64,000 bases of DNA. Origin: Artemisia argyi (lineage: Eukaryota > Streptophyta > Magnoliopsida > Asterales > Asteraceae). The position numbers and the translations under genes were made by a program. Within the stretch, counting starts at the first letter, position 1; each line of letters starts with the position of its first letter. Of this stretch, positions 10,025-24,366 are shown in pieces. The notes under the pieces are model-generated. The model did no database searches. It worked only from the letters and a program-made list of their open reading frames with translations, and was not told the origin of the DNA. The DNA lies in NCBI GenBank assembly GCA_030686995.1, contig CM060691.1:95436743-95500742 (forward strand). The letters run 5' to 3'.

Positions 10025-13000
10025 TTTGGAGATCCGGGACAACCATTGGTTGTATGTCCCCTCCAAAATAGTGTTTTAACTGATGACCATTTACTTTAAA
10101 ATTGGGACCGTCGGGTTGTAATAACTCAACAGTTCTATATGGGTATACTTTGGTTATAGTAAATGGTCCAGACCAACGGGTTTTTAGTTTTCCCGAGAAA
10201 ATTTTTAACCTTGAATTGAAAAGAAGAACTCTGTCACCAACGTTGAAAACGCGGTTCTTAATTTTAGAGTCATGTATCTTCTTAGTCTTTTCTTTATAGA
10301 TTAAAGAATTTTCGTAAGCTTGATCACGTAATTCATTTAGTTCGTTTAGTTGAACTTTACGGTGATCACCCGCTGTCTGAAGGTCGAAATTTGCATGTTT
10401 TAAGGCCCAATAGGCCTTATGTTCTAATTCGATCGGAAGATGACATGCTTTCCCGTACACTAGCTTATATGGAGTACACCCGATGGGTGTTTTGTAAGCA
10501 GTGCGGAAAGCCCATAATGCATCGTCCAGCTTATCCGACCAAGAGGCACGGTTTTCACCAACCGTCCTCTCGAGAATTCTCTTAATACCCCGATTTGAGA
10601 CCTCCACCTGCCCACTTGTTTGGGGGTGGTATGCTGTAGAAAGACGGTGAGTTACACCATATTTCAGCATTACTCTCGCAAATTGTTCATTGCAAAAGTG
10701 AGTACCACGATCACTGATAATGGCACGAGGAGTCCCGAATCTGGCAAAGAGAGACTTTAGAAATTTAACAACTACTCGGGCATCATTGGTGGGTAAGGCT
10801 TTTGCCTCAACCCATTTTGACAGATAGTCGACAGCGACGAGTATATACTTATTCCCTCGTGAAGACGGGAATGGCCCCATAAAATCAATGCCCCACATAT
10901 CAAATATTTCACAGACTTGGATGGCATTTTGTGGCATCTCATTCTTTTTAGAAATATTCCCGTGACGCTGGCAAGCCTCACAGATTTTGATAAGTTCATG
11001 GGCGTCTTTATAGATCGTGGGCCAAAAGAATCCTGAATCAAACACCTTTTTTGCGGTGTAGTTTGGGTTATGATGTCCCCCCGTGGGTCCATCATGACAA
11101 GCTTTAAGAATTTCCATGGCTTCTTGGCCATGGACACACCGTCGGATGACTTGATCCGCACATATTTTAAACAAGTAGGGGTCGTCCCAGAAGTAATGTT
11201 TTACATCTTTAAAGAATTTTCTTTTCTGTTGGGACGACATCCCTTTCACAACGAAATTTCCCGCACGGTAATTTGCAAAGTCGGCAAACCATGGGGTGGT
11301 GGCATCATCCCGGTTAGAGATGAGATTTAGAGTCTCCAGAGGAAAAGTTTCGTTAATTTCTTTTCTCTCGAGAATATCCTGATGAGGATTTTCTAACCGG
11401 GACAAGTGATCAGCGGCAAGGTTCTCTGCTCCTTTTTTATCTCTTATGAGAATATCGAATTCCTGGAGGAGCAGGACCCAACGGAGTAGTCTTGGCTTTG
11501 CATCCTGTTTAGTGAACAGGTATTTCAGAGCCGAATGGTCCGTATATACCACGCTTTTGTTTAAGATTAAGTAAGACCGAAATTTTTCGAAGGCATATAC
11601 CACAGCTAATAATTCTTTTTCTGTGGTGGTATAGTGTGTTTGAGCTTCGTTCATGGTCTTACTTGCGTAGTGTATTGGCTGAAAATGTTTGGTTTTGCGT
11701 TGCCCCAGAACTGCACCAATAGCGAAATCGCTAGCATCGCACATAAGTTCAAAGGGTAAGTCCCAGTCAGGGGCAACAAGAATTGGTGCTTCGGTAAGTC
11801 TTTTCTTTAAAATAGAAAAAGCTTCGATGCACTCTGGAGAAAAGATAAAAGGAGCATCCTTTTCAAGAAGATGAGTCATGGGCCGGGCTATTTTGGAGAA
11901 ATCCTGAATAAATCTCCGATAGAACCCGGCATGGCCGAGGAAACTCCTAATTCCTTTAACAGTGGTGGGATGAGGCAGTTTAGAAATAACATCAATTTTG
12001 GCTTTATCGACCTCAATCCCACTTTTTGAAATTTTATGGCCGAGGACAATGCCCTCTTTAACCATAAAATGGCTCTTCTCCCAGTTTAGACAAAGATTAG
12101 TGTTTTCACACCTTTGAAGCATTTTTTCTAGGTGGGAGAGGCATGAGTCGAAAGAATTCCCGATTACTGAGAAGTCATCCATGAATACCTCCATGGTTTT
12201 TCCAATCATGTCATGGAAAATAGCCATCATGCACCTCTGGAAAGTGCCCGGAGCATTGCATAACCCAAAAGGCATGCGACGATAGGCAAATGTCCCGTAA
12301 GGGCATGTGAAGGTAGTCTTCTCTTGATCCTGTGGATCAATGGGAATTTGGAAGTAACCCGAGAAGCCGTCAAGGAAACAATAATACTCATTTCCCGCTA
12401 GTCTTTCGAGCGTTTGATCCATGAAGGGCAGAGGAAAATGGTCTTTGCGGGTGGATTCGTTAAGCTTTCTGTAATCAATACATACTCGCCACCCTGTAAC
12501 CAAACGAGTTGGTATTAACTCGTTGTCCTCATTTGTGATAACCGTAATGCCACCCTTCTTTGGAACACAATGAATTGGGCTTACCCAAGGACTATCAGAT
12601 ATAGGATAAATCAATCCCGCATCAAGAAGTTTGATAACTTCAGCTTTTATAACTTCGTGGATTTTTGGATTTACCCTTCTTTGATGCTGCACAGTAGGTT
12701 TAAAGTCCTCTTCCATTAGGATTTTGTGTGTACAAAAATCCGGGTTAATACCCTTTATGTCTGAGAGCTTCCAAGCAATTGCTTGTTTGTGGGACTTTAA
12801 AACCTTGAGCAGCGCGGTTTTCTCCTCATCCTTTAAGTCTTTTGCAATAATGACCGGTAACTTATCGTTACCTTCCAAGAATGCATATTCTAGATGAGGA
12901 GGCAGGTCCTTAAGTTCAACCTCGGGGAAGTCATCATTTTTCTCAACATATTTGACTTCCACTTTATGAAGTTGTGGAGGTAGAACAGGAATGGGAGAAG

Positions 13001-15743
13001 GATCTTTGTTCAATAACTTCTCAAGGAGAAGTACATCCCCCTCCGGGTCAATCTCTTGGTAATCAATTCCTTCGGGAACTGAATCACTTTGGAGAAAGGC
13101 CTCTAATTCCTCAAGGAGAAATTCACTTCCCTCAAACGGAGTGAGGGAAGGAGAAGAATTAGCGATTATGGGATCAGAAGAAGTAGTGGGATTGCCACTC
13201 GGAAAATTATCAGCGAATCCAAGGAATTCCTGAGCATACTCCTCGGATGCAATGTCGATGACATCAATTCGGTTAACCGAATCAGCATTATAATTCGAGG
13301 AGTATCTCGAGGTTTGATCAAGGTTGAATGTTATCGCTTCATTGCCAACTCGTAACGTGATTTCCTCATCGAAAACATCGATTAATGCACGTCCCGTTCT
13401 TAAGAATCCCCTCCCAAGAATGAGAGGAACTCTTGGATCTGCATCGAAATCAACAACGACAAAGTCTGCCGGAAAATTGAACTGTCCCACTCTCACAAAT
13501 ACGTCCTCGGCAATACCGAGGGGACGTGAAATTGAACGGTCTGCAAGCTTGAGAGTCATGCATGTGGGACTAAGTGCCTGAAGAGAGAGCTTTTTCCAAA
13601 CTGAGTGTGGCATTAAGTTGATGCTTGCACCAAGATCGGCCAAGGCAAAACATTCAACCATACCCGGGAAGGTACATGGTATTAGAAATCTCCCGGGGTC
13701 TCCTAGCTTTTCGGGAAGCTTTTTCAATAGAACCGCAGAGCAATTCTCATTGAGTGGAGTTCGTACCATCTCAAACATTTTTTCTTTATTGCTCAACAGG
13801 TTTTTGATTGTCGATGTGAATTTGGGCATTAAAAGAAGAGCATCCGCGAAGCTAATATCGAAGTGTAGTTCTTGGAAAATTTGAAAGAATTTTTCCATCT
13901 GATGATTAGCTTTTTCACGGAGCTTTTGGTCTTGCAATCGTGAGGGATATGGAATTGTTGTTTTTGGGTTGACTTTTGGATTTTCAACAGGACCTTCGGT
14001 AGTTTCAAACACGACTCTTTTACGAGGAGTTGGGACCGGGATAACTGGAGGAGGGATGTCATTGGTACCTCCGTTAGGAAGTACTTTATCCGTAGTCTCC
14101 TCAGTTTCACATTCCTCTACATGGATAGGAGATGAGGTAGAGGGAGCTGTAGGTCCTTGGTAAGAAACTCCACTTCTTGTGGTGATCGCCTTTACATCGC
14201 CCCTCGGATTAGCGATCGTGTTGCTAGGTAAAGTAGTACCTGAGCCCGAGGGTCGATCATTTAAAGACTTCTGTAAATTAGATATTTGACTAACCAGCAT
14301 TTTGTTCAGTTCATCTTGGGATTTCATAAACTGTTTTAGTAACTCATCAGATGATGGCCCAGTTGGAACAATGGCTTGATTTTGGTTTGGAAAATTTTGA
14401 GCCCGATTGTTCTGGAAATTCCCATGTTGCTGATTGTTGTTACCTTGGAAGTGGTTTTGTTGTTGAAAATTACCCTGCGGGTAATTGTTTTGACCTTGAT
14501 TACGGTTATAGTTCCCTTGGTTCTGATTTTGGTTAAACTGATTTTGACTAGAGATGAAATTCCCTTGGTTGTTATAACCTTGGTTCATTCGGTTCTGGTT
14601 CTGATTCTGGTTAAAATTCTGGTTCCTGTTTTGAGGCTGATTAAACCCTGGTGGTCCAATATAGTTATTAGAACGGTAGCTCAAAAGGTTTCGGTCTCCT
14701 TGCGGTTGGTAAGAATTACCTCCCGTATTAGAGGAACCTTGAGCTGCAGACACATTTTCACGAGCAAAACCACCGGAGGCTGGGCACTCTGTGTACAGAT
14801 GTGGACCACCACAAGTTTCACAACTTGGGTAAACAGTTTTGACCTGATTAGGATTATTCTGATGGATACGCAAAACTGCTGTAGACAAATCATCCATTCT
14901 TTTAGCTAGGATAGATATTTCATTGCTTGCCGGAGTGACAGACTTAGATGAGTCATTCCTCTCAGCAGAGGAGTCCCAAAAATTATGATGGGCAGTCATG
15001 TTTTCGATTAAGTCATAGCACTCTTCAGGGGTCCTTTTCATAAAGGTGCCCCCAGCAGCAGCATTGATAGTGTCACGATGACGGAGTGTCAAACCATTAT
15101 AAAAGGTATCAATAATGGTGGCAAGAAGCATATTGTGATTAGGACACCTATCAATAGCAAGTTTGTAGTGTTCCCATGCCTCAAATAAGGACTCTTCGGG
15201 AAGCTGTCTGAAGTTGCTGATGTCATTCCTCAGCTTTGTGACCATAGATGGTGGAAAGTATTTGGCCAGAAATTTAGTGATCATCTCATCAAAAGTGTGG
15301 ATCGAATTCTTTGTAAGTCGATCAAACCAGGAAGTCGCATGATGAGCGAGAGAATAGGGGAACAAGTATAAACGTAGGCCGTCATCGGTGACGCCATTTT
15401 GTTTCATGCTTTGGGTGGCAGTTAAAAATTTGTCGAGATGCCTGTTGGCATCGTCACCCGGCAATCCGTGGAACTGGCACGTATTCTGGATCTGTTGTAT
15501 CATGTGGTGTTTTAATCCAAAATCCGTGGCTTCAATAGTGAGTGGTGCAATTGGTCCACCCCTCCCTTGCATGGTAGGTTGACACAGTTCCTCCATAGTT
15601 CGGGTGTCAGGAACTGGTTCATCCTTGGGAAGGAATGGGGGCTCGTCGTTCATTTTTGTTGTGTGTTCTTTTTCAACAATACGTAACTCGGGTACGTTTT
15701 TCTTCTTTTTCTTCTTTGATTGTGAACGAGTGCGCATGCACAA
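10005..15743 (-). CDS. Athila-like Ty3/gypsy Gag-Pol polyprotein, intact
   Basis: One open frame of 1912 residues. In order: a basic N-terminus (Lys run near residue 10), retrotransposon Gag domain (about 80-260), zinc-finger-like [13 protein letters not shown] near 307, Asn/Gln-rich linker (about 340-470), aspartic protease with [10 protein letters not shown] near 700, reverse transcriptase with FMDD near 1188, RNase H starting at [14 protein letters not shown] near 1335, integrase with an HHCC zinc finger (HH near 1565, CEAC near 1590) and the catalytic core ([15 protein letters not shown], and E in SGQVEVSNR). I see no chromodomain, consistent with the Athila/Tat branch. The protein drives reverse transcription and integration of the element. 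No stop or frameshift is visible, so the copy may be competent in coding terms although its 3' LTR is split. The start used is the first Met; a Met at residue 31 is also possible. Confidence 0.93.
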   Translation of the reverse strand: MCMRTRSQSKKKKKKNVPELRIVEKEHTTKMNDEPPFLPKDEPVPDTRTMEELCQPTMQGRGGPIAPLTIEATDFGLKHHMIQQIQNTCQFHGLPGDDANRHLDKFLTATQSMKQNGVTDDGLRLYLFPYSLAHHATSWFDRLTKNSIHTFDEMITKFLAKYFPPSMVTKLRNDISNFRQLPEESLFEAWEHYKLAIDRCPNHNMLLATIIDTFYNGLTLRHRDTINAAAGGTFMKRTPEECYDLIENMTAHHNFWDSSAERNDSSKSVTPASNEISILAKRMDDLSTAVLRIHQNNPNQVKTVYPSCETCGGPHLYTECPASGGFARENVSAAQGSSNTGGNSYQPQGDRNLLSYRSNNYIGPPGFNQPQNRNQNFNQNQNQNRMNQGYNNQGNFISSQNQFNQNQNQGNYNRNQGQNNYPQGNFQQQNHFQGNNNQQHGNFQNNRAQNFPNQNQAIVPTGPSSDELLKQFMKSQDELNKMLVSQISNLQKSLNDRPSGSGTTLPSNTIANPRGDVKAITTRSGVSYQGPTAPSTSSPIHVEECETEETTDKVLPNGGTNDIPPPVIPVPTPRKRVVFETTEGPVENPKVNPKTTIPYPSRLQDQKLREKANHQMEKFFQIFQELHFDISFADALLLMPKFTSTIKNLLSNKEKMFEMVRTPLNENCSAVLLKKLPEKLGDPGRFLIPCTFPGMVECFALADLGASINLMPHSVWKKLSLQALSPTCMTLKLADRSISRPLGIAEDVFVRVGQFNFPADFVVVDFDADPRVPLILGRGFLRTGRALIDVFDEEITLRVGNEAITFNLDQTSRYSSNYNADSVNRIDVIDIASEEYAQEFLGFADNFPSGNPTTSSDPIIANSSPSLTPFEGSEFLLEELEAFLQSDSVPEGIDYQEIDPEGDVLLLEKLLNKDPSPIPVLPPQLHKVEVKYVEKNDDFPEVELKDLPPHLEYAFLEGNDKLPVIIAKDLKDEEKTALLKVLKSHKQAIAWKLSDIKGINPDFCTHKILMEEDFKPTVQHQRRVNPKIHEVIKAEVIKLLDAGLIYPISDSPWVSPIHCVPKKGGITVITNEDNELIPTRLVTGWRVCIDYRKLNESTRKDHFPLPFMDQTLERLAGNEYYCFLDGFSGYFQIPIDPQDQEKTTFTCPYGTFAYRRMPFGLCNAPGTFQRCMMAIFHDMIGKTMEVFMDDFSVIGNSFDSCLSHLEKMLQRCENTNLCLNWEKSHFMVKEGIVLGHKISKSGIEVDKAKIDVISKLPHPTTVKGIRSFLGHAGFYRRFIQDFSKIARPMTHLLEKDAPFIFSPECIEAFSILKKRLTEAPILVAPDWDLPFELMCDASDFAIGAVLGQRKTKHFQPIHYASKTMNEAQTHYTTTEKELLAVVYAFEKFRSYLILNKSVVYTDHSALKYLFTKQDAKPRLLRWVLLLQEFDILIRDKKGAENLAADHLSRLENPHQDILERKEINETFPLETLNLISNRDDATTPWFADFANYRAGNFVVKGMSSQQKRKFFKDVKHYFWDDPYLFKICADQVIRRCVHGQEAMEILKACHDGPTGGHHNPNYTAKKVFDSGFFWPTIYKDAHELIKICEACQRHGNISKKNEMPQNAIQVCEIFDMWGIDFMGPFPSSRGNKYILVAVDYLSKWVEAKALPTNDARVVVKFLKSLFARFGTPRAIISDRGTHFCNEQFARVMLKYGVTHRLSTAYHPQTSGQVEVSNRGIKRILERTVGENRASWSDKLDDALWAFRTAYKTPIGCTPYKLVYGKACHLPIELEHKAYWALKHANFDLQTAGDHRKVQLNELNELRDQAYENSLIYKEKTKKIHDSKIKNRVFNVGDRVLLFNSRLKIFSGKLKTRWSGPFTITKVYPYRTVELLQPDGPNFKVNGHQLKHYFGGDIQPMVVPDLQTYPMDQ

Positions 15744-16346
15744 AAATTAGTTTTTAACACAAGATAGAGGCAAAACTACAGTGAACTTAAACCCAATAAT
15801 CACAAATGAACAGCTCCTTTAAAAAAGGTACACTATTCAAAAGGATACAATGGTAAGTTTTAAATCTTATGTTTGGGAACTTATTATGTTCACACCCCCA
15901 GTTGGTAGGTGTTCTGCCTTAGTTTGCGGTGGTAAACTTTTATGTAATTATATTCACAGTAAAATGTTTTCGGCTTTTCGTGTATGGGTGAAAAAACTTG
16001 GAAAATATTTTTGAAACTGATTTGTTAACCGAAATCGTTCCTTTAAGATTACTCGCAGGCTGGCGGGAGGAAATAAATGGATCCCTCTTAAGTTCGCAAT
16101 TTAATGTCAGAACTTACCTTAAACCAACTGTATAGGTTGTAATCGTAAAGATACGAAGTAATTTAACTTCACAGTTTGTTTTGTTGTTTATGATTTGTTT
16201 GGTGTTGTTAACACTTCAGGAGAAATGTTAATGAACGTTTTCAGATATGATTTTGATTTTCTTAAAAATTTACAAAGTGGTGATATTTGTACAGGAGGGT
16301 TTTTGAAAACCACTAAACTTTTACCGTTTTGAAATACGCAACAACC
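15744..16346 (-). other. Athila 5' leader, non-coding
   Basis: Untranslated leader between PBS and gag-pol. No notable open frame. Confidence 0.7.
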
Positions 16347-16364
16347 TCCCCGGCAGCGGCGCCA
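16347..16364 (-). promoter_or_regulatory. Primer binding site of the Athila-like element
   Basis: The minus strand reads TGGCGCCGCTGCCGGGGA, close to the TGGCGCCGTTGCCGGGGA site that Athila elements use with aspartic acid tRNA. It lies a few bases from the LTR end. Confidence 0.85.
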
Positions 16365-16369
16365 AATTT

Positions 16370-19300
16370 TGACTCCTCCCAAACCAACCAGTCAGCCGTG
16401 TGCAGCTGTTAGGCCCACCTGGGAGAAAGTGCAAGTTAATATTGACCGTGGAAGTACAGGGAAATCCCCGGGTCGTTAAATCCCAACGAGATTGAAATTG
16501 TATTTGTAAACGGATAGGAAAGTGAGTGGTACTGAGGACAGTAACAAAGATGATTTGAGGGTTGATTATACTACTGATTGCTTTGATATTTGGAAAATAT
16601 AAAACTATAACAAAAATACAGATATAAGCAAAAAATCAGGTAATCAGATATCAGACAGAGAAAAGTGGTATTTAACAAGTTACAAACTACAGGGGGTAAA
16701 AATGAAACTTTTGAAAACTTAATATTAAAGAAAATAGAAAATGAAATTTAAACTATGAAAATGATTATTATAATATTTAATTACTATTTAATTAATAAAA
16801 CTAATTAAAATCTAATTTAAAACTTAATTTAAATTAACTAAATATTACAACTATTACAAATAAACCTAAAAACTTATAACAATAATTTCTAAACCTAAAT
16901 AAGAACTTGAAGAAAGTATAAAAAATGAAAATAAATATTTTTGTCTTTTTATAAGTATTTTATTAATTATAAACTATTTAACTTATTTAAACTATTTTAA
17001 CTATTTTAAATTACTATTAATACTAAATTACCTTAGAAAATTATGATAAAATTTATAAAACTATTTAAACACTACAGGAATACTAAAAAATTATAAAAAC
17101 TTGCTAAAAATTATATTTAAGCTAATTGACTAATTAATTACTTATTAATTATTTTAAAGCTAATTTAATTAATTTAAATAAGAAAATTATAAAATGAACA
17201 GTGGAAATTATGAAACTATTTTTTAAAAGTCTTAACTACTTTATAAAACTTAGGAAAAATATAAAATTCTACTTTAGTTGATTAAAATTAAAGAAATCTA
17301 TTTAATTACTAATATTTCCTATTTAATTATTTAAACTAGTTTTAAATCTAATAAATAGTAAACTGCTTAGGAAAATTCTAAGAAAATTATTTTAACTACT
17401 TTAAGGTACTAAGTAATTTATAAAATTATAAAATTAGACAAGTGCTTAATAATAAGCTAAAATGAAAATTAATTAGATAATTTCTATTAAATAGAAGCTA
17501 TCACTATTTTTATGTTTGCTTTTTCTGGTTTTTCTTTTATAAAACTACTTAAATACTTAAATTAAGAAACTTTTACAAAGGAAACTATTTTAGAACCTTA
17601 AAATAAGCACTAAGAGTGCTTATAAGCTTATACGGTTGACTATGGTTGACTAAATTAAGAATTAAGCTAAGCTGAGGTTATGTGGGGTCCACTATGGTGA
17701 AATCTAGTTTACCTAAGTTACTTACACCTAATTAAGATAAATATGGTGAGATAAGCTCCTAGGATAAGCTGGAAATCCCAAATAAGCACTTGCTTATTTC
17801 TCTTCTGACTCAGAAATGGGACAGAGATTGGGGACAATTTAAGGTGGGGTCCACTGATCTATAGGTCAAACTAATGGTCAAGGTTTGAACCTGGGTAGGA
17901 GGGGGTTGTCTAAACTAAATTTTAACCACTGGGGTCCACTAATGAGGGTTGCAGCCACCATTAAAGTTGGTGGTGTGGTGGTGGTGAGCTGATGCAAAGG
18001 GTAGTTTTTGTTCCCTGCAGTTGTGTTCCAAGGGTTGTGGGGTCCACAAGAGTAAAATAGGGTTCAAGCTAAGCCTAGGGGTTCAAAGATGGGTTGTTAA
18101 GCTACACAATAAACCAAGAAGCTAAGCTTATGGATTCCTAATAAGCTCTGAGTGAGCCTTCAAAATGGTGATCATATACTGAGTGCTCAGTATAGCTTGT
18201 TTTACACAGGTCACAATTTTGATCCTAAAAGCTATCCTACAATAAGCTAAAAGCTAAACTAAACCTAGATGTGATAAGCTGGTGTATTAAGCTACAATTA
18301 AGCTAAATCCTAGGATGTGGGGTCCACTGATAAGCATACAAGAGGTCTTGGTGTTTTGACTAAAAACCTGTGCACAGGGCAATGTTTTTGCCCTGTAAGT
18401 GATTTCCCTAGCTTATGGAGACCAAGGTAAAATTGCTAAAAATATAAGCTGATTAGGATCTTAAACTAGAGCTGGTAGACAACAATTCCACAAAAACTCA
18501 AGGCTTGAATCTCAATACACAAATCTATAAAAATCCCACTGGTTTTGAGAAAATCTGAGAATGACCATTTGACTTTTCATGAAACTTGAGTTGGTTTGAC
18601 TTATGTGAACTTTGAACTTAATCTAATTACTGAATATGTTGTAATAAGTTATAATAAGACTTAATTAAGTTATTCTAATGACTTATGATTAGATATGATG
18701 AGTTATGGACTCAGATTTCACCACAGTTAACTGTGGTGATGGAATGAGTTTGATTTTGACTTTTTGTGGTAATTGTGACCAAACTAATGGTCAAACTGAC
18801 CTTATATGAACTTAAGTGACTTATGTAAACACAGAATAACAACAATAACATACAATTTAGTGATGCAATCCATTGATCCAAACACACCTGTAACTAGATT
18901 ATTTTGAGATTTAAATAGCTAAAGGCCTTAAGAGCTTGTTCTACTGATCCAAATTGATTTATTATGTTGTAATAGGACTTAACAAACACTTAGAAACAGA
19001 AATTAACCATAGATACTCAAGATTACTTATAGTACTAAATTAACTGTGAACTTTTATATTTTAGCAACTATGAATTACAACAAACAAGATACTATTCTAA
19101 GGTTATATTATCATTATATAATACTGAATAAGCAATAAACAACTAAAGCAATAAGCAATGAACAAAGTTACACTATAAAGACAGTTATGATAATTTTGTG
19201 AACTTACAAAATGCTTTCCTGCTTAAACCATGAACCAAGAACAACTTATTTCCTCCCCTGAGGATCTAAACCAATACTCCAAGCTGCTTTATGCTTCCAA

Positions 19301-20924
19301 TTCAGCTTTGAATCTCAGATATCAAGAACAAATGCCACAGTTGACTATCATTGACCAAATTTGTATTTTGTGAGATTTTTATATTAAGCTGATTAGTAAG
19401 TTACTAAAAGCTGTATTGAGCTTATGGGAGCTTATATGAGCTTATTCAATCCATATAACCAAACAGTAACAAGTACAAAGCTTATTGAGATTCTTAATAT
19501 GAAATTGAAAATTGCATTTACTAAGATAATAATACAAACTTGCTTTTTATTAACTTAAAAGATTACTGGTACACTGAGAACACTTAAAGTGAAACTTGAA
19601 AGATTAAAATTACACTTGAACTTTTTAAAACACTAATACGACATACACTTTTAAAATTAAAACTAGATATCATACTCCTCTGCTTCTCTTTATCTTTATA
19701 GGCTTCAATTAGGTTTAGAAATATCTTCTGAGCCTTTCCCACTTCATCTGAGCCATCCATTATGTCCAATTGATCAAGACCGTTTAAATTCACTTTTGGC
19801 GCCAAAGTCCTCCAAGTTAACTTGGAGGCTACGTTCTTCAATTAAGGATAATTGGGAGTATGTGGAGGTGTCAGGAGACAAAGTGGAGGGTTTTTAGGAC
19901 AAGTTGGTGCTTTATGGAAGAAACAGAGGTTTAGATGTAGTTTGGAGTGAAAAATTGTGGAAAAGGCATTAAATGCCTATGTGGTTTGATGTGTGAGGTG
20001 GAAAGGAGGTGAGGGTGAGCTGGAAGGTGGTGGTAAAACCACCTGGTATTGGTGAAGCAGGGGTGGGGGAGAAGGGTGTACAGTGGTGTTGGTGTTTGGC
20101 GGTTTTGGGTGGTCAACGCGGGTCAATGCCCGTTTTAAATAAAAAAGGGTTGGACTGGGCTTATTTTTGGGCTTGGTAAAAAGAAAGGGTGGGCTGGGTA
20201 AATGGTTGTTGGGTTTGTTTGTTTGGCTTATTTATTATAAGGGTCCGGTTGGTTTTTTAGCTTAGAAAATCACAAGGACCAAATGTGTAATATAGGTAAA
20301 GTTGAGGGGCTGTGTTTGTGATTTTTCTAAACTTTAAATAAGGACTGAACCTGCAATTAACCATTAGTACAAGGACCAAAAGTATAAATTTTATTATTTT
20401 AAACCTCAGGGACCAAATCTGCCAATTCCACAAACTCTAGGGACCATTATTGAAAATTTGGATTTTTAAGGGACTTTGTTTGTAATTTCTCAAAATGTTA
20501 TCAAAATTGTTCCATTTTGTCATTCATGCATAGTACAAGGGTATATTTTGTAAAATTTCAAGTTTTAAATACCCAGGGACCATTTTGCCAATTTTGTAAC
20601 TTGAGGGGTAAAAATTGCCAATTTGTGTAAACTTTTATCCAGGGATGTTTTGTGAACATTTTTGGGTTCCCAAGGACTTAAGTTGACTTTTTATTCATTT
20701 AAAACCTTCAGGGACTAGTTTTGACAATATTTGAAACTTGAGGGGCTGAAACTGCCAATTATGCAAACTTTGTACGTTTTTCATTTGTTTTTGCATATTT
20801 TGTATTTGAAACATATAAAACACTCTTCTGAAATATTTTAAGTATTATGATGCATTTTTGAGTGTTTTTGTATGTTTTGGCAGTTCAGATTGGTACAAAA
20901 TGATGAGTATTTAGACACTCATCA
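16370..20924 (-). mobile_element. 5' LTR of the Athila-like element, complete
   Basis: The 4555-bp LTR reads TGATGAGTGT...GGAGGAGTCA on the minus strand. The right part (18057-20924) matches the 3' LTR at 6140-9015. The left part has no partner in the window. It includes a very A/T-rich, low-complexity stretch (about 16740-17630). LTRs of 1-2 kb are more usual for Athila, so this one is long. No coding sequence is supported. Confidence 0.88.
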
Positions 20925-22812
20925 TCAGACTTAGATTTTATTCATGTTCTATCTTTTCATAATATATATCCATTTACTAAATGATATATTATGTTCTATT
21001 AGAATTTCTTTACTGCACTTGTTTATTAAACTATAGTTCCAACGTCATATGTTTTATTTTCTAAATCTTTCAAATAAAGTTTCATTCCAAATAAGACTTA
21101 ACATTTTACTTATATTGAATGTAACTTCTTATATGTTATACAACATATATGATTTAGTAAATCAAACATAATACTCCCACTAGCTTTCAGGAATACTTAG
21201 AAATTAACTTATTTTAATTATAAATCAAAACATTGATTTAATAATTAAACATAAGAGTAATCTCCTAGATGCATGCATTTATCCATTAATGGATTATTGC
21301 ACTTTGTATACTTTCAAAGATTTTCTTTAATTCATAAACTCCTTTTGATTACTTATCGTCCTCGCTCAAGTAATCATTCAAAAAAGAGTTTTGATATTCA
21401 TTTTCAAATTTCATATTCATATGAATATGACAATTCCCATCTTTGTATCTTTAATGTGCTTAGGAAAGAGTATTCAATCATATTTAATTGCTTAACTATG
21501 ATTAATAATCTTATCATAAGACATGCATTAAAATATGTATACAATTTTGTCCATATGATTTTTACACAAAGATTTAAACCACTAGGGTTACATTATCTTT
21601 GAATAAACTCATCATAATTCTCTAACTATTAAGAATTAAGATAAACCAAATTTTCAAAATTTGATTATCTTTATGAACAGCATCTATCACATTCATAGTA
21701 TGAATAATTTACCCAATTCGATATTTGGTAATACATCATCATATAATCATCAGCATATTAATCAAATATCTGAGATATCCAAGTGGATCTATGAATGATA
21801 ATTCCATCATCTTGAGGTTTATCATTTATATGATAAGTCTCATCATGATTTTCACTAGTGTGTTATTAGAAGATTATGTATCTTGTAATCTTATCTTTTC
21901 AAGATAAAATACTCCCACTTGCCTTTAGTATTATATAGAATATAAATACCTAGCAATTTAAAGTGACAATACAATATTCTCTTTTTGGGATATTACAAAT
22001 ACTTATTGACAGTTCCTGACATTCTTTTGTTAATGACTTACATATAAGTCACTTAACAAATTCAGAACTCTAATTTAAGACTTAATGTGATTCATCACAT
22101 TTCATAATGTCTTATTAATCTTCTAGGAGTCTAATTGAGTATATTCAATCCATACTCAATTTCTAACCTTGATAACTTTTGGAAGATAAGAAGATGTAGT
22201 TATCTTGAACCAAACACTACAACAAGAGTTTGATTTCCTAACTGAACATACTATAATCTAGTATTTCATTAGAACTCATATTGTAAGACAATCTAACAAT
22301 ATGTAAGATAACCATATTCCTGCTGGCATACCTATTTACCAACTAAGTCAACTTAATGGTATAATAGTATTTCCAAACCAATTGCATGCTTTATAACATA
22401 AGTACTTTTGACCAAGTCACTTCATGTTTATGTCTCATAAAAAAACATAAACTTGTTATAATCCCACTATACGTTATTAATCATTGATCAACTCAATGAC
22501 TTCTTGTATATGTCTTAATTAAAAGATCATAACGAGCTAACTTCTTACTTTATTATAAGTCTTGTAATACTTAAAAGACTTCATGTTTATAACTATACAA
22601 TAAAGTATAAACATGTATAATTAAAGTAATCATGAACACATCATTTGGTTTCAATAATATTTTCAAGTTAACACATTACTTCATTTATTTATGTCATTCT
22701 AAGAATACATAATTATTGAAGTAGTATTATATTACTTCATGCATTTATGTCATTCCAATAATACATAAATGTTAAAGTTGAAGTAGTATTGTTATTGACA
22801 CATGTTCTAATA

Positions 22813-22937
22813 GATGTCTAATTTAGAAACTGTAAATTATCCATGTTGGTCTCACGCATACATGGAAATTCACCTTGTTGTTAATATTTAGCCTGCGTCT
22901 CACGTTTACTAAATTTCAACACCAAGTGTTTCTCAGA
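22813..22937. repeat. 125-bp module, copy 1
   Basis: This module matches 24240-24366 at about 80 percent. It contains the conserved words TTAGAAACTG, GGTCTCACGCA and AGCCTGCGTCTCACGTTTAC followed by AAGTGTTTCT. The conserved core in otherwise A/T-rich DNA suggests an element-specific structural or regulatory unit. Confidence 0.65.
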
Positions 22938-24239
22938 TTAGATTTATATTAATCATATTAGAACCACAGTCTCTTACTTTGCAGTTAAGAGAATCCGTTA
23001 AATCATATTCTTATGTGTTGTACCTTGCACATAATGTAGATTTCTCCCACTTGTGCATGGAACAACATCATGTACCACATAAACAACACGCACGCGCTTG
23101 TTAATGTGAACAATATGATTTGTGTCATTAACATAACTAGTAGATATAGAGTTACTCAATCATTCAAGGAAACGTACATGACTATCCTTGAAAATATTAG
23201 TGTCTATATTTGGAAAGTAATTATCTTGAGATATTCAAAGATAAAGTAGAGTACTACAAAGATAACAATCCTTGTGACTCCCACTGAATTAGAAATTATT
23301 AGTATAATTCCTTATTGAGTAATACACACATAATACTCCCACTGAATTTGACAACATTGTAAATATTTCATTAATCCAGTGAAAAGAAAAGGTGTGCTAT
23401 TCACTTTCCTACATCTTTGAGAAAACCCATTCATAACAATTAATTAGGTACTAAAAGAATGTATTCTACTACATAAATGTGATTCATCACATTCCAAACT
23501 ATTAACTTGAAAAATTGGGCATGCAATTTCTTCCTGAAGAGATCTACCATTCCAACAATTGTATGTAGTATCTTTAAATGGTCAAATCAAAACAACTAGA
23601 TAAGATAATCTAATTCGTCTTTTACCATTGTGCAGTAATCAGTCTAGATTCTTATTAAATAACTCATAAAGTGCAAATAATCATAACTATTAAAGTTTGC
23701 TACGAGTTATGTATTAGAACATAGACAATTCTAACTTTCCTATTATACCTTTCTCATTCATGAAAAAGATTAGGATTAAGTCTCACACTTCTCCTAATGG
23801 AAAGAAGACTAGATTTATTCTTTTAGTAAAATTGACTCTAACCAAAAAACCCAAACGGGTGTAGATCAATCAAAAGAATAACTTACGTTTACGGTTTTAA
23901 TGTTGCATTAATACATTTAAAGAATTTACAAAATTCAATTTTAGTATTTTCAATAATTTATATTTTCAAGAAAATATAATACCCAAGGATATATTCATAT
24001 AACCAACATATTTTCTTGAAAATCTAGGATCCAACTTTACATAGATTCCACCACATCAGTTGATCTGCTAGTGGTGAAAGTATAAAAGATGGTAATCTGT
24101 CGAACAATAATTGGCAAACACTTTTCCAATTCCTAGATCATTATGGGATTTACATCAAATTGATTCATCAATTTGTCATGTAAGCATGTTTCATCCCATC
24201 TCATGCCTTAAGCTCTAGGCCTCACGCATCAACTTAATT

Positions 24240-24366
24240 AAGTCGTCTAACTTAGAAACTGCAAATTCTCCATGTGTGGTCTCACGCACACTCGGAAATT
24301 TACCTTGTCATTAAAATTTAGCCTGCGTCTCACGTTTACTAAATAATAACTTCAAGTGTTTCTTAT
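24240..24366. repeat. 125-bp module, copy 2
   Basis: Second copy of the module at 22813-22937, about 1.43 kb downstream in the same orientation. Confidence 0.65.

Larger units (their letters stand above)
6140..20924 (-). mobile_element. Athila-like Ty3/gypsy retrotransposon, nearly complete
   Basis: The order on the minus strand is 5' LTR (16370-20924), tRNA-Asp-type PBS, gag-pol (15743-10005), 3' untranslated region with polypurine tract, and 3' LTR (ending at 9015 and running left). The 3' LTR is cut at 6140 by the copia insertion; about 1.69 kb of it must lie beyond the copia element. Aligned LTR parts (6140-9015 against 18057-20924) differ by eye at about 20 positions plus one 8-bp indel, so insertion is recent. 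The Athila assignment rests on the FMDD reverse transcriptase box, the [10 protein letters not shown] protease motif and the PBS type. Confidence 0.88.

Noticed and set aside
14376..14909. 177-codon plus-strand frame with many hydrophobic residues
   Set aside because: Shadow of the Asn/Gln-rich part of gag-pol on the other strand.
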